In this document: positions 31,343 through 39,136 of the stretch, in pieces | Layout of the letters: every line of letters starts with the position of its first letter | Numbering within the stretch: the stretch's first letter is position 1 | Source of the DNA: Bin87 sp963663945 | GTDB taxonomy: Bacteria > Chloroflexota > Dehalococcoidia > Lucifugimonadales > UBA3495 | Direction: 5' to 3' | Length of the DNA: 64,000 bases | NCBI GenBank assembly: GCA_963663945.1 | Contig: OY760687.1 | Coordinates: 248,001-312,000, forward strand | Notes under the pieces: model-generated | Seen by the model: only the letters and a program-made list of their open reading frames with translations | What the model was told of the DNA's origin: nothing | The model's database searches: none | Made by a program: the position numbers and the translations under genes

Positions 31343-31930
31343 TCACGCCGGGCGGTGGAACTCCTCCACCTGCTGCAGGTAGTTGCGCAGCAGGTCGTGA
31401 CCCACCAGCGTCATTATTGATTCAGGGTGGAACTGGATGCCCTCCACGGGCAGCTCCTTGTGGCGCACGCCCATGATGAGGCCGTTGTCTGTCCACGCGG
31501 TGACTTCGAGGAAGTCGGGCACGGTCTCGGGGTAGATCACCAGGCTGTGGTAGCGGATGCCCTCGAAGGGGTTGGGCAGGCCGGCGAACACTCCCCTGCC
31601 GTCGTGGTGAATCATCGAGGTCTTGCCGTGGCGGATCTCGCCGGCTCGGTCCACGGTCGCGCCGTAGGCATCACCGATGCACTGGTGGCCGAGGCAGACG
31701 CCCAGCACGGGCAGTTTGGGGCCGAAGTGCCGGATGACGTCGTTGGAGATGCCGGCCTCCCGGGGGGTGCAGGGGCCCGGGGACACCACGATGCCCTCGG
31801 GCTGCATCGCCTCGATGTCCTCGATGGTGGTCTTGTCGTTGCGGATCACCTCAACCTCGGCGCCCAGCTCGCACAGGTACTGGTAGAGGTTGTAGGTGAA
31901 GCTGTCGTAGTTGTCGATGAGCAGCAGCAT
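31343..31930 (-). CDS. trpG: Anthranilate synthase component II (glutamine amidotransferase)
   Basis: A 195-residue class I glutamine amidotransferase that supplies ammonia to TrpE for anthranilate formation. The opening LLLIDNYDSFTYNL is diagnostic of TrpG/PabA. The triad is C79 (GVCLGHQ), H168 and E170 (FHPES). The start shares one base with the stop of the VOC gene (TGATG), so translation is coupled. It is the last gene of the T-box-controlled trpE-VOC-trpG operon. The enzyme could also serve PabB; no pabB is in the window. Confidence 0.93.
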   Translation of the reverse strand: MLLLIDNYDSFTYNLYQYLCELGAEVEVIRNDKTTIEDIEAMQPEGIVVSPGPCTPREAGISNDVIRHFGPKLPVLGVCLGHQCIGDAYGATVDRAGEIRHGKTSMIHHDGRGVFAGLPNPFEGIRYHSLVIYPETVPDFLEVTAWTDNGLIMGVRHKELPVEGIQFHPESIMTLVGHDLLRNYLQQVEEFHRPA

Positions 31931-32370
31931 CAGTAAAGCTCCACCAGTTCCAGCCAGTTGCCGTCCGGGTCCTGGCAGTAGGAGGCCTTGCGCACCATGT
32001 TTCCGGCGTCGTCGTACATGGCAACCGGCGGCGTGGGGTAGCTGAGGCCGCGATTGCGGGTGTTCTCGTAGAAGGCGTCGATATCCTCGACGAAGAAGGC
32101 CAGATGCGCGGCGCGCACGTCATTCTTGTCGAAATCGGCGTACCCGCCCTCGGGGTTCATGTACTGGATGAGCTCCAGCTGGTGGCCGTCGCCCATGTCG
32201 AAGAACGCGCCCTTGATGTGGGCGTCGGGGAAGCCCAGCAGAGTGGCGGGGAACTCGCCGGTGCGCTCGGTGCGCATGGTCAGGTTGAGGCCCAGCACGT
32301 CGGAGTAAAAGGCCACGGCGGCCTCCAGGTCTTTGACAATGAAACCGGTGTGGAAGAATGATTTGAGCAT
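31930..32370 (-). CDS. VOC (glyoxalase/dioxygenase) superfamily protein inside the trp operon
   Basis: A 146-residue vicinal-oxygen-chelate protein of two beta-alpha-beta-beta-beta units. FFHTGFIVKDLEAAVAFYSDVLGL is the first unit, with His as metal ligand. HQLELIQYMNPEGG gives the Glu, AHLAFFVEDIDAFYENTRNRGL the second His strand, and YCQDPDGNWLELVELY the final Glu. All four ligand positions look intact. It lies between trpE (52 bases) and trpG (1-base overlap), so it is part of the tryptophan-controlled transcript. VOC proteins are not part of standard tryptophan synthesis, so its role there is open. Confidence 0.9.
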   Translation of the reverse strand: MLKSFFHTGFIVKDLEAAVAFYSDVLGLNLTMRTERTGEFPATLLGFPDAHIKGAFFDMGDGHQLELIQYMNPEGGYADFDKNDVRAAHLAFFVEDIDAFYENTRNRGLSYPTPPVAMYDDAGNMVRKASYCQDPDGNWLELVELY

Positions 32371-32422
32371 TGCGACCTCGCGTTATTGCATGGATGGACC
32401 GGATTGACGGGATGGCAGGACG

Positions 32423-33883
32423 TTAGACAGCTCCCTCGGCAACGTCGATGGCGCGCATCATGGCGCCCGATTTGTGGCGGGTCTCCATGTATTCGTCCTC
32501 GGCCACGCTGTCGGCGACCACGCCGCCGCCGGCCTGCACGTACATGACGCCGTCCTTGAAGACGCCGGTGCGCAGGACCAGGGCGGTGTCCATGTTGCCG
32601 TTGTAGCTGAAGTACGCCACCGCGCCGCCGTAGGGTCCGCGCCGTTCCTGCTCGATTTCGGCGATGATCTCCATGGCGCGGATCTTGGGCGCGCCGGAGA
32701 CGGTGCCAGCGGGGAAACAGGCGCGCAAGGCGTCGTAGGGAGTCATGTCGGACCGCAATTCGCCCTCGACGTGGGACACCAGGTGCATGACGTGGGAGAA
32801 CCGCTCCACATCCATGTACTGGGTGACCTTGACCGTGCCGGGGACGCTGACGCGGCCGATGTCGTTGCGCCCCAGGTCCAGCAGCATGATGTGTTCGGCC
32901 TGCTGCTTTTCGCTGCCCTTGAGTTCCTCTTCCAGGGCGATGTCCTCTGCCGGTGTCTGGCCACGCGGACGGGTGCCGGCGATGGGGTGTGTGGCCACGG
33001 TGCCATCATGGACAGTGGCCACCGTCTCGATGGCAGCGCCCACGATCTGGAAGCCGTTGAGGTCCAGGTAGTACATGTAGGGCGACGGGTTGCTGCCGCG
33101 CAGGGCGCGGTACACCTGGAAGGGGTGAGCGTCGGTGCGACGGCTGAACCGCTGGGAGTTCACCACCTGGATTACGTCGCCGGCGTAGATGTACTCGATG
33201 CACTTTTCAATCGCCGCTTCGTACTCGGGCACAGTGAAGTTGGACTCGGTTCCTTCGGAGGAGGGCAGCGCTGGCTGGGCAAGAAGTTCCGCCGGCAGGA
33301 CCAGCGGGCGGGAGAGCCGGTCAACCATGCGCTCGATCTTGGCGGTCGCCGCGTCGTAGGCCTCGGCTATGTCACCACCGTCGAGGCGGGCATGGCTGAC
33401 CACCTTGATGTCGTGGCGCAGGTGGTCGAACACCAGCAGCGTGTCGGTGAACATGAAGACCGACTCGGGCAGGCCCTGGGGGTCGGCCTCCGGCATGGGG
33501 ATGCGCGGCTCGAAGTAGTGCACCGCGTCGTAGGCAACGTAGCCCACGCCGCCGCCGTGGAATGGAGGCAGACCTTCCACAGGAATCAGCTGGAAGGTGT
33601 CCATTTCCTGCTCCACGAGGGTCAGCGGATCCACCGTGCCCGACGGGTGGTCGGCGCCGGTGCTGAACACATCGTAAGGTTCGGTGCCGATGAAACTGTA
33701 GCGGCCGATGCGCTCGCCGCCGGCCACCGATTCCAGCAGGAACGAGTAGGGCGGGCGTGCCACCTTCAGGTAGGCGGACACGGGAGTCTCCAGGTCGGCG
33801 TTGATGGTGCGGTAAATCGGGCAGAGGTTGCCCTGGCCGACCAGGGCGCGGACCTGATCAAGCGTGGGGTAGTACATTGTCAT
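32423..33883 (-). CDS. trpE: Anthranilate synthase component I
   Basis: A 486-residue chorismate-utilising enzyme forming anthranilate with TrpG. The N-terminal part contains PYSFLLESVAGGERIGRYSFIG, with the LLES motif linked to tryptophan feedback binding. The catalytic half has VQVVNSQRFSRRTDAHPFQVYRALR-type sequence, then PIAGTRPRGQTPAED, HIMLLDLGRNDIGRVS and GTVSGAPKIRAMEII. The start is taken at ATG 33881-33883 (GGAAAG upstream), not at the longer frame's ATG at 33919, which lies in the leader terminator. Expression is governed by the Trp T-box at 33919-34175. Confidence 0.95.
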   Translation of the reverse strand: MTMYYPTLDQVRALVGQGNLCPIYRTINADLETPVSAYLKVARPPYSFLLESVAGGERIGRYSFIGTEPYDVFSTGADHPSGTVDPLTLVEQEMDTFQLIPVEGLPPFHGGGVGYVAYDAVHYFEPRIPMPEADPQGLPESVFMFTDTLLVFDHLRHDIKVVSHARLDGGDIAEAYDAATAKIERMVDRLSRPLVLPAELLAQPALPSSEGTESNFTVPEYEAAIEKCIEYIYAGDVIQVVNSQRFSRRTDAHPFQVYRALRGSNPSPYMYYLDLNGFQIVGAAIETVATVHDGTVATHPIAGTRPRGQTPAEDIALEEELKGSEKQQAEHIMLLDLGRNDIGRVSVPGTVKVTQYMDVERFSHVMHLVSHVEGELRSDMTPYDALRACFPAGTVSGAPKIRAMEIIAEIEQERRGPYGGAVAYFSYNGNMDTALVLRTGVFKDGVMYVQAGGGVVADSVAEDEYMETRHKSGAMMRAIDVAEGAV

Positions 33884-33918
33884 GTTGTGCTTTCCAGATG
33901 TGTTGGGTGGCGGCGGCA

Positions 33919-34175
33919 AAAGAAAAAGCCCGTCCCCTGCGGGACGAGCCTTATGGCCGCGATGCCACCCTGCATACGGTGTTCTGCGGGCGTGTAACGC
34001 GGCCCATACGGCCCGGCCTACTCAGCGCGGCAACGAGTGGTTGCGGCCTTTCGGCGGGCGGCTCCGGGGTCCATTCCGCGTCTGCGCCTGGCGCCGGTTC
34101 GCAGCTAACCCGGCTCTCTGGGCCTCGCTGGACGCGTACTAATCCCCTTCACGGCAATTGGGTATTCGAATTTGC
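33919..34175 (-). promoter_or_regulatory. T-box riboswitch, tryptophan-specific (UGG specifier)
   Basis: On the minus strand the leader shows all main T-box parts. Stem I: GGGG (34147-34144) pairs with CCCC (34069-34066). Loop E is AGTA (34140-34137) against GAA (34076-34074). Between them CGCGTC pairs with GACGCG. The specifier TGG (Trp) at 34073-34071 directly follows GAA. The distal arm carries AGCGAG and GCTGCGAA as in known stem I apical parts. The antiterminator T-box AGGGTGGCATCGCG is at 33971-33958 (consensus AGGGTGGNACCGCG). A terminator GGCTCGTCCC/GGGACGGGC with a T-rich tail follows at 33950-33919. Uncharged tRNA-Trp should stabilise the antiterminator and turn on trpE, the VOC gene and trpG. 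Confidence 0.93.
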
Positions 34176-34182
34176 GAGATCA

Positions 34183-34211
34183 ATTGTATGGCGGGCGGTT
34201 GGGGGCGTCAA
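34183..34211 (-). promoter_or_regulatory. Sigma-70 promoter of the trp operon
   Basis: Minus-strand TTGACG (34211-34206) and TACAAT (34188-34183), 17-base spacer, five of six matches each. Transcription should start near 34175, just ahead of T-box stem I. Confidence 0.8.
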
Positions 34212-34379
34212 CGATCTGCAGAGTAAGGAGGAGATTTCGCTACTAGGTGAGGATGTCGTCCAATAAATAAACCGCAGAAATTCCTACGAATTGCGTAACG
34301 CGCACACGGCTGCGAGATCCAGTGATCCGGTGGTGCCAAGTTAACCCGGCCCGATGTCATACCAAACAAAGCGAAAGGG

Positions 34380-35456
34380 TTACTCAGGGAGGCGCACTTC
34401 TGGATGGCGTATCGTATCACCCCGCAACTCGTCGCCCAGGTTAACGTATTCCTTGAAGGCGCGGTTCAAGTGCTCAGGATGGGCAGCACGTCCCACACGA
34501 CGCTCCATTTCAATCTTGTCGTCCTCTGCCCTTACGCGCTTCCAGTATTCAAACCCGAACAACGACGAGGACAGCGACATATCCTCCAAGTCAGGATTGG
34601 TGTACAAGGTCGGCACTTCATCAGTCGCATGTGTCCAAACCCACACGGCCGGGATGTTCGCGCGTATTTCCTCTTTCCGTCTGTTGGTTCTCCAAAACCC
34701 CAAGCCGTTCATCCCTTTGTCGACGACTTCGCCGCTAGTTTTATCGATCGTCAGATATTCTGTACCGTACGATTCAGTCATGCCGCTGAAGGGTTTATGG
34801 GTTGAACAGTTTAGGAACGCCAAGACGAGGGATGTGCCATCGAGCAAATCGCCGGTGTATCTCTCGGATACCTGCCGAACGATCTTGCCCAAGATGTCTT
34901 CCATGTCTGGGATGACCGTGCGGCTTTTGCTGTAGCTTATGCCTCGCAACAGCTTTCCCGTGCCGTCGTCAGGGATTGCCGTCACTTCGTACTTCGCGTC
35001 GCCCAGCATGAAGTGTCGACCGGGGAAATCAAAATTGAAAACGAGACTGCGGTCAACCTAGGTCAGCCAGTCAATTATTCTGCCTATCTCGCTTGTGGAA
35101 GGAATCTGTTCCAACTCACCGTCATCGTGGCGTAGTCCAATGCCGACCCCATTGACGGACCTCAATTCCATCAACTCCAACTCGAAACACAGGTTGTAGT
35201 ACGTATGCTCACCTATGCCGTCATGAACCGCTTTTGCCTCAACGTAGCAGGGGGCACCAGTCGTAGCATCTCGGATTAAGAAGTCCGGATTCTTCTTGCC
35301 ATCGCGTAACTTGGGATTACGTTCGCAGAACTCTCCAGCTTGTACGAAGATCTGCTTCAGGTGTTCCTCGAATTGCTTGGACATCCACTGCTGATGTCTC
35401 TGAAGCTCTTTGCGCCGGTTGGCGTATCCCAATTCACGGACCACTGAAGCTGACAT
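34380..35456 (-). pseudogene. PD-(D/E)xK nuclease-like gene interrupted by an in-frame TAG
   Basis: One continuous frame of about 358 codons split by a single TAG at 35058-35060. Part 1 (from ATG 35456, with GGAGG upstream) holds a nuclease-like core: NPDFLIRDATTGAPCYVEAKAV, reading as PD...E-x-K. Part 2 continues in the same frame through VDRSLVFNFDFPGRHFMLGDAKYEV to the stop at 34380. The reading frame after TAG stays free of stops for 226 codons and reads as protein, so it looks like a recent nonsense mutation or sequencing error. Internal re-initiation at ATG 35009 is possible. Intact homologues would be nuclease-like proteins of unknown role, perhaps defence-related. The gene upstream on the other strand is HEPN-like. 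Confidence 0.7.
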
Positions 35457-35684
35457 GCTTTGCCTCCACATCAAATCACAAACCAACCGCACTCCGGTCA
35501 CCAAGCGTAATTCTCCTACAATATCAGTCGCACGATCTGCGGATAACGTCGTGACATATGATAATCGACGAGTAGCGAAATCGCCTCAGAGCAAGATGGA
35601 CAAGATCGACCAACGGAAGCATAATCTTGATGACCAGTTAAAGCCGTTGACCGCAGCGTGCAACGCTAACAGCGCAGGTATTTC

Positions 35685-36062
35685 GTGACCCAATTGCTTT
35701 CATACCAAGCCATCTTCGGCGACGCTCGTCATATGCATGCGCAAGCGATCGAACGGTTGTCGCATGGAGATGTACGTGACGCGGCTGAGAAGGCTTGGTG
35801 CGCGACCAAGCGTGCCACCGACGCCCTGATCCTGGCTCGCACCGGCGAGGAGCCGCCAACCACGGCGCTGACTTCAAACGGTCTCGATGCGCTGGCCAGG
35901 ACGGACGAGACGGTCAGGTCTCTCGTCGGCCGCTATTACAGCCGCATCAGCCAACTTCACGGCGCATGCTTCTACAACGGTATCTGCAACTCTGAAACGG
36001 AACGCCGCATCCGCGAAACGGGCGATTATATCGACGACGCGCAACGACTCGCCGGTTCCTAG
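35685..36062 (+). CDS. HEPN-domain-like protein
   Basis: A 125-residue four-helix protein with features of HEPN/PaREP1-like domains. Helix 2 is GDVRDAAEKAWCATKRATDALILARTGEEP, and the RX4H motif is seen as R87-ISQL-H92 followed by GACFY. In HEPN toxins this motif forms the RNase site. The start is GTG 35685. No MNT-type nucleotidyltransferase partner lies next to it: upstream is the broken nuclease gene in opposite orientation and downstream a convergent oxidoreductase. It may be an orphan or a remnant of a defence module. Family assignment is by pattern. Confidence 0.65.
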   Translation: MTQLLSYQAIFGDARHMHAQAIERLSHGDVRDAAEKAWCATKRATDALILARTGEEPPTTALTSNGLDALARTDETVRSLVGRYYSRISQLHGACFYNGICNSETERRIRETGDYIDDAQRLAGS

Positions 36063-36067
36063 ACAGG

Positions 36068-37036
36068 TCACGGCGTCAGCAGTATCTTCCCGGTCGTCTC
36101 CCGGCCTTCCAGGCGGCGGTGGGCCTCGGGGGCTTCTGCCAGGGGTAGGTTGAGGGTGACCTTTAGCCTGATCTGGCCAGACTGGACCCAGGACAGGCAC
36201 TCCTCGGCGCGCTGCACCAGTTCGTGGCGCGTGGCGGTGTAGTCGCCCAGGCTGGGGCGGGTCAGGAACAGCGAGCCGTTGCGCAGCATGCCGGAGTCCA
36301 CCGGACCCACGGGCCCGCCGGCCTGCCCGTACAGGGCCATGCAGCCACGCCGACCGAGGATCCGCAGGCCCTTCTCGAAGGTGGTCGCGCCCACGGCGTC
36401 GTAGATGATTTTGACGCCCTGGCCGTCGGTCATCCGCCGGATCTCTTCCTCGAAGTCCTGTCGGGTATACAGGATTACGTCGTCGGCGCCGGCGTTGCTG
36501 GCGAGGGCGGCCTTGTCGTCGGTGGAAACGGTGGTGTAGACGTGGAGACCCATGCGCTTCAGCATCTGGATGAGCAGCAGGCCCATCCCGCCGGCGCCAG
36601 CGTGGACCAGCGCGCTCTGTCCGGCCTGCAGCGGCACGATGTCGTTGACCAGGAAGTGGGCGGTCATGCACTGGAGCAGGGTGGCCGCGCCCGTCTCGAA
36701 GTCCATCGCGTCGGGGATGCGAACCAGCAGCCACGCGGGGACGGCCTGCTGCTCGGCGTAGGAGCCGGTGTGCATGGCGTAGGCGACACGGTCCCCCACG
36801 CTGACCTCGGTGACGCCGTCGCCCACGGCGATGACCTCGCCCGATGCCTCGCGGCCGGGCGTCCACGGGAATGTGGCCGGCGGGTTGGTGCCCTTCCGGC
36901 TGGACACGTCGGTGTAGTTGACGCCGATGTTGCGGATGGCGACCACCGCTTCGCCGGGACCGGCGGTGGGTTCGGGCATGTCCTCGTATGTGAGCACGTC
37001 GGGTCCGCCGACTTCGTAAGCGCGTATGCCTTTCAT
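36068..37036 (-). CDS. Quinone oxidoreductase-like (zeta-crystallin) MDR protein
   Basis: A 322-residue zinc-free medium-chain dehydrogenase/reductase. N-terminal GroES-like half: KGIRAYEVGGPDVLTYEDMP, then GVNYTDVSSRKG and PWTPGREASGEVIAVGDGV. The NADPH site is ALVHAGAGGMGLLLIQMLKRMG, followed by GADDVILY and KIIYDAVGATTFEKGL. It ends with the family's HRRLEGRETTGKILLTP. The MDR cysteine zinc ligands are absent. It starts 5 bases after the end of the MmgE/PrpD gene, so the pair is one operon; joint catabolism of a small acid or enone is a reasonable guess, not shown. Confidence 0.92.
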   Translation of the reverse strand: MKGIRAYEVGGPDVLTYEDMPEPTAGPGEAVVAIRNIGVNYTDVSSRKGTNPPATFPWTPGREASGEVIAVGDGVTEVSVGDRVAYAMHTGSYAEQQAVPAWLLVRIPDAMDFETGAATLLQCMTAHFLVNDIVPLQAGQSALVHAGAGGMGLLLIQMLKRMGLHVYTTVSTDDKAALASNAGADDVILYTRQDFEEEIRRMTDGQGVKIIYDAVGATTFEKGLRILGRRGCMALYGQAGGPVGPVDSGMLRNGSLFLTRPSLGDYTATRHELVQRAEECLSWVQSGQIRLKVTLNLPLAEAPEAHRRLEGRETTGKILLTP

Positions 37037-37041
37037 GGTGT

Positions 37042-38346
37042 CTAACCTCCAAGTACGGATGCCATTCCGGTCACGTTTTCGATTTCAGAAATGCCGCGAA
37101 AACTGCTGACCGCTTCGTCGATGTGGTCGGCCGGCAGAATGTAGCGGGTGCAGTAGAGGAATTTTGCGTCGAGCTCCTCAGCGTCCAGGGGCATTGCCGG
37201 CGAGCCCCGGGGATGGTCGATGCGATGGCGCAGGGTGCGGCCGTCGGTGAGGGTAATCGCAACCTCGGCTGGATTGAGGGCCAGCGGCGAGGCGGGTAGA
37301 GTGGCCTCGACGGATGTGCGCTCCATCATGGCGCGGACACCCTCGTCGTGCACTGCCGGCTCGGAGAAGAAGTTGATCAGGGGCGCGCCGTGACACAGGG
37401 TGGCGGCCGCGATGAACCCGATGGACCGGCGCGCCTGCCACCCGTCGGCGGGCAGAACGTTGGGCAGTTGTTCGGTGGTGGCGGCAGTCACCCCGATGTG
37501 CATGGACGCGACATCGGATGGCTCAAATCGGTGCAGCTGAGCGAGGCCGAGAATAGCGTCGATCACGCTGTGGCTCGCCGAATGGCAGGGATACAGCCGG
37601 ATGGTTACTCCCGGGTCCTCGAGTCGCCAGTGGACGCCCAGGTCGGCGAAATCTGCCGTTCCCACGGTGGCGCCGGAGGTCGCGCCGTTAATTCCGGCCT
37701 CGGCGCTCAGGGCGGCGATCATGCCCTGCATGGCGGCTCTGCCATCGGCCATGGCGGCCGCGCCGGCGGAACCGTAGCCGGCGCCCCCGCTGGCCGAATC
37801 AACCGCCAGCCCGATGGCGCTGGCCAGACCTTCAGCGTCCAGCCCGAGCAGCATGGACGACGCCACCGCCGCACCCACCGCGCCGGCCGAGCCGTTCGTT
37901 GACCCGGCGGAGCTGAGTCGCGCAGCAACCTCGCATCCGACGGCAAACGCGGACAACACGTCCGGCCCGGAGTACCCGTGCATCTCACCCAAAGCCATCA
38001 CTGGCGAAAACACGGTCGCAGTGACGTGCGCCCCCGTATCGACGGTATTGTCGTCGTAATCAAGCAGCCGCACCAGGGTGGCGTTCACCAGCGAGGCATA
38101 CACCGGCGAGGTGCGCATGCCCATGCCGATGATCGTGCTGCGGCCGTTGCCGCCCATTTCGCGAACGACGCGGGCCAATGCCACGCCATCCGGATGGGCC
38201 GCGCCGGCCAGAGCAGCGCCGGCGGCGTTGAGCATCATCTCCCGGCACAATTGGGCCATGGACGGCGGCACGGCGATGTTGGACTGGGCGACGCCGGCGG
38301 CGAACTCGGCGATCAGCCGGAAGGGGTCAGGATTGTTGCGAATCAT
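37042..38346 (-). CDS. MmgE/PrpD family protein
   Basis: A 434-residue member of the MmgE/PrpD family (2-methylcitrate dehydratase, cis-aconitate decarboxylase, iminodisuccinate epimerase). Markers: LIAEFAAGVAQSNIAVPPSMAQLCREMMLN at the N-terminus, NATLVRLLDYDDNTVDTGAHVTATVFSP (the D-D-x-H segment) and GYSGPDVLSAFAVGCEVAARL. KLYPCHS-like RLYPCHSASHSVIDAIL and the C-terminal VAITLTDGRTLRHRIDHPRGSP follow. No methylcitrate synthase or lyase is nearby, so the substrate is open. It shares an operon with the downstream quinone oxidoreductase-like gene. Confidence 0.92.
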   Translation of the reverse strand: MIRNNPDPFRLIAEFAAGVAQSNIAVPPSMAQLCREMMLNAAGAALAGAAHPDGVALARVVREMGGNGRSTIIGMGMRTSPVYASLVNATLVRLLDYDDNTVDTGAHVTATVFSPVMALGEMHGYSGPDVLSAFAVGCEVAARLSSAGSTNGSAGAVGAAVASSMLLGLDAEGLASAIGLAVDSASGGAGYGSAGAAAMADGRAAMQGMIAALSAEAGINGATSGATVGTADFADLGVHWRLEDPGVTIRLYPCHSASHSVIDAILGLAQLHRFEPSDVASMHIGVTAATTEQLPNVLPADGWQARRSIGFIAAATLCHGAPLINFFSEPAVHDEGVRAMMERTSVEATLPASPLALNPAEVAITLTDGRTLRHRIDHPRGSPAMPLDAEELDAKFLYCTRYILPADHIDEAVSSFRGISEIENVTGMASVLGG

Positions 38347-38408
38347 GGCAAGGCAAGGATACCGACGGCCGGCCGATGGCGCAACGCAGGGACGGAAAGG
38401 TCGCGGTG

Positions 38409-38414
38409 TATAAT
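38409..38414 (+). promoter_or_regulatory. -10 hexamer for leaderless hicA transcript
   Basis: TATAAT ends 7 bases before the hicA GTG at 38421, so transcription would begin at or beside the start codon and the mRNA would be leaderless. No clear -35. Confidence 0.45.
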
Positions 38415-38420
38415 GCCGGC

Positions 38421-38612
38421 GTGAACAGCCGGGAGGTCATGCGACGGTTGCGGGAAGATGGGTGGTATGTTCACCACATTACTGGATCACACCACCAGAT
38501 GAAACACCCGTTGAAGCCGGGCACTACTTCGGTACCCCACCCGCGAAAAGACCTCAAGATTGGAACGCTTCGCAGCATCGAGAGGCAATCCGGTACCAGA
38601 CTTCGGCCCTGA
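38421..38612 (+). CDS. hicA: HicA-family mRNA interferase toxin
   Basis: A 63-residue HicA (YcfA-like) toxin with a double-stranded-RNA-binding fold that cleaves mRNA. Markers: NSREVMRRLREDGWYVHHITGSHHQMKHP with the catalytic His in GSHH, then VPHPRKDLKIGTLRSIERQSG. The start is GTG 38421; an upstream in-frame ATG at 38376 lies before the -10 and is excluded. The HicB antitoxin follows 11 bases later. All expected residues are present, so it is probably active. Confidence 0.92.
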   Translation: MNSREVMRRLREDGWYVHHITGSHHQMKHPLKPGTTSVPHPRKDLKIGTLRSIERQSGTRLRP

Positions 38613-38623
38613 GGAAACTCAAT

Positions 38624-39004
38624 ATGGAAAGAACCTACATCGCGTTGGTCGAAAAGGACCCGGACAGCGACTATGGCGTCTGGTTCACGGATTTGCCCGG
38701 CTGCATAACCGCTGGAAGTACGTTGGAAGAAGCCTGTGAATTGGCGCGGGAAGTGCTCATGCTGCACCTGGAAGGCATGGCAGCGGACGACGAGGAAATC
38801 CCGGTACCCAGTTGCGCCAACGACGTGCTGGCACATCCCGACGCCGCTGATGCCATCGCCCTGATTGTTGTAGAGGCATTGCCGCAGCGCACGGAAGCGG
38901 AAGCTCAGGCCGAGTTTGATGCGTTCATGGCGTCGGAGTATGGACAAGAATTTATGCGCGAGACGGCGCCGTTGCACACTGCGGAAAGCTCTAACACACG
39001 ATGA
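38624..39004 (+). CDS. hicB: HicB-family antitoxin
   Basis: A 126-residue HicB antitoxin. The N-terminal partial RNase H-like domain is plain: TYIALVEKDPDSDYGVWFTDLPGCITAGSTLEEACELAREVLMLHL. The C-terminal part (AEAQAEFDAFMASEYGQEFM) is helical, and I see no clear helix-turn-helix or ribbon-helix-helix. The ATG at 38624 has GAGGAAAC upstream. The order toxin-then-antitoxin is usual for HicAB. Confidence 0.92.
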   Translation: MERTYIALVEKDPDSDYGVWFTDLPGCITAGSTLEEACELAREVLMLHLEGMAADDEEIPVPSCANDVLAHPDAADAIALIVVEALPQRTEAEAQAEFDAFMASEYGQEFMRETAPLHTAESSNTR

Positions 39005-39136
39005 CAACTCAGAGCACAAATCTGAAACTTCCGGCATCGGGTTTAGAGTTGATTTTCCGGTCCTTTCCGTTTGTGCTCTGTTCGTGATCGCGATAGTAGA
39101 GACGCAGGCGTTTTTCAGGCACAGGAGAACGGGATT

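Noticed and set aside
32474..33997. 507-codon plus-strand frame opposite trpE
   Set aside because: Shadow frame; trpE on the other strand is unambiguous and the frame runs through the T-box.
35058..35060. TAG in the nuclease-like gene as pyrrolysine or programmed readthrough
   Set aside because: No sign of pyrrolysine machinery or readthrough context; a nonsense mutation is simpler.
35410..35688. 92-codon plus-strand frame upstream of the HEPN gene as a partner antitoxin
   Set aside because: It overlaps the start region of the opposite nuclease gene, lacks a ribosome site and reads as low-quality sequence.
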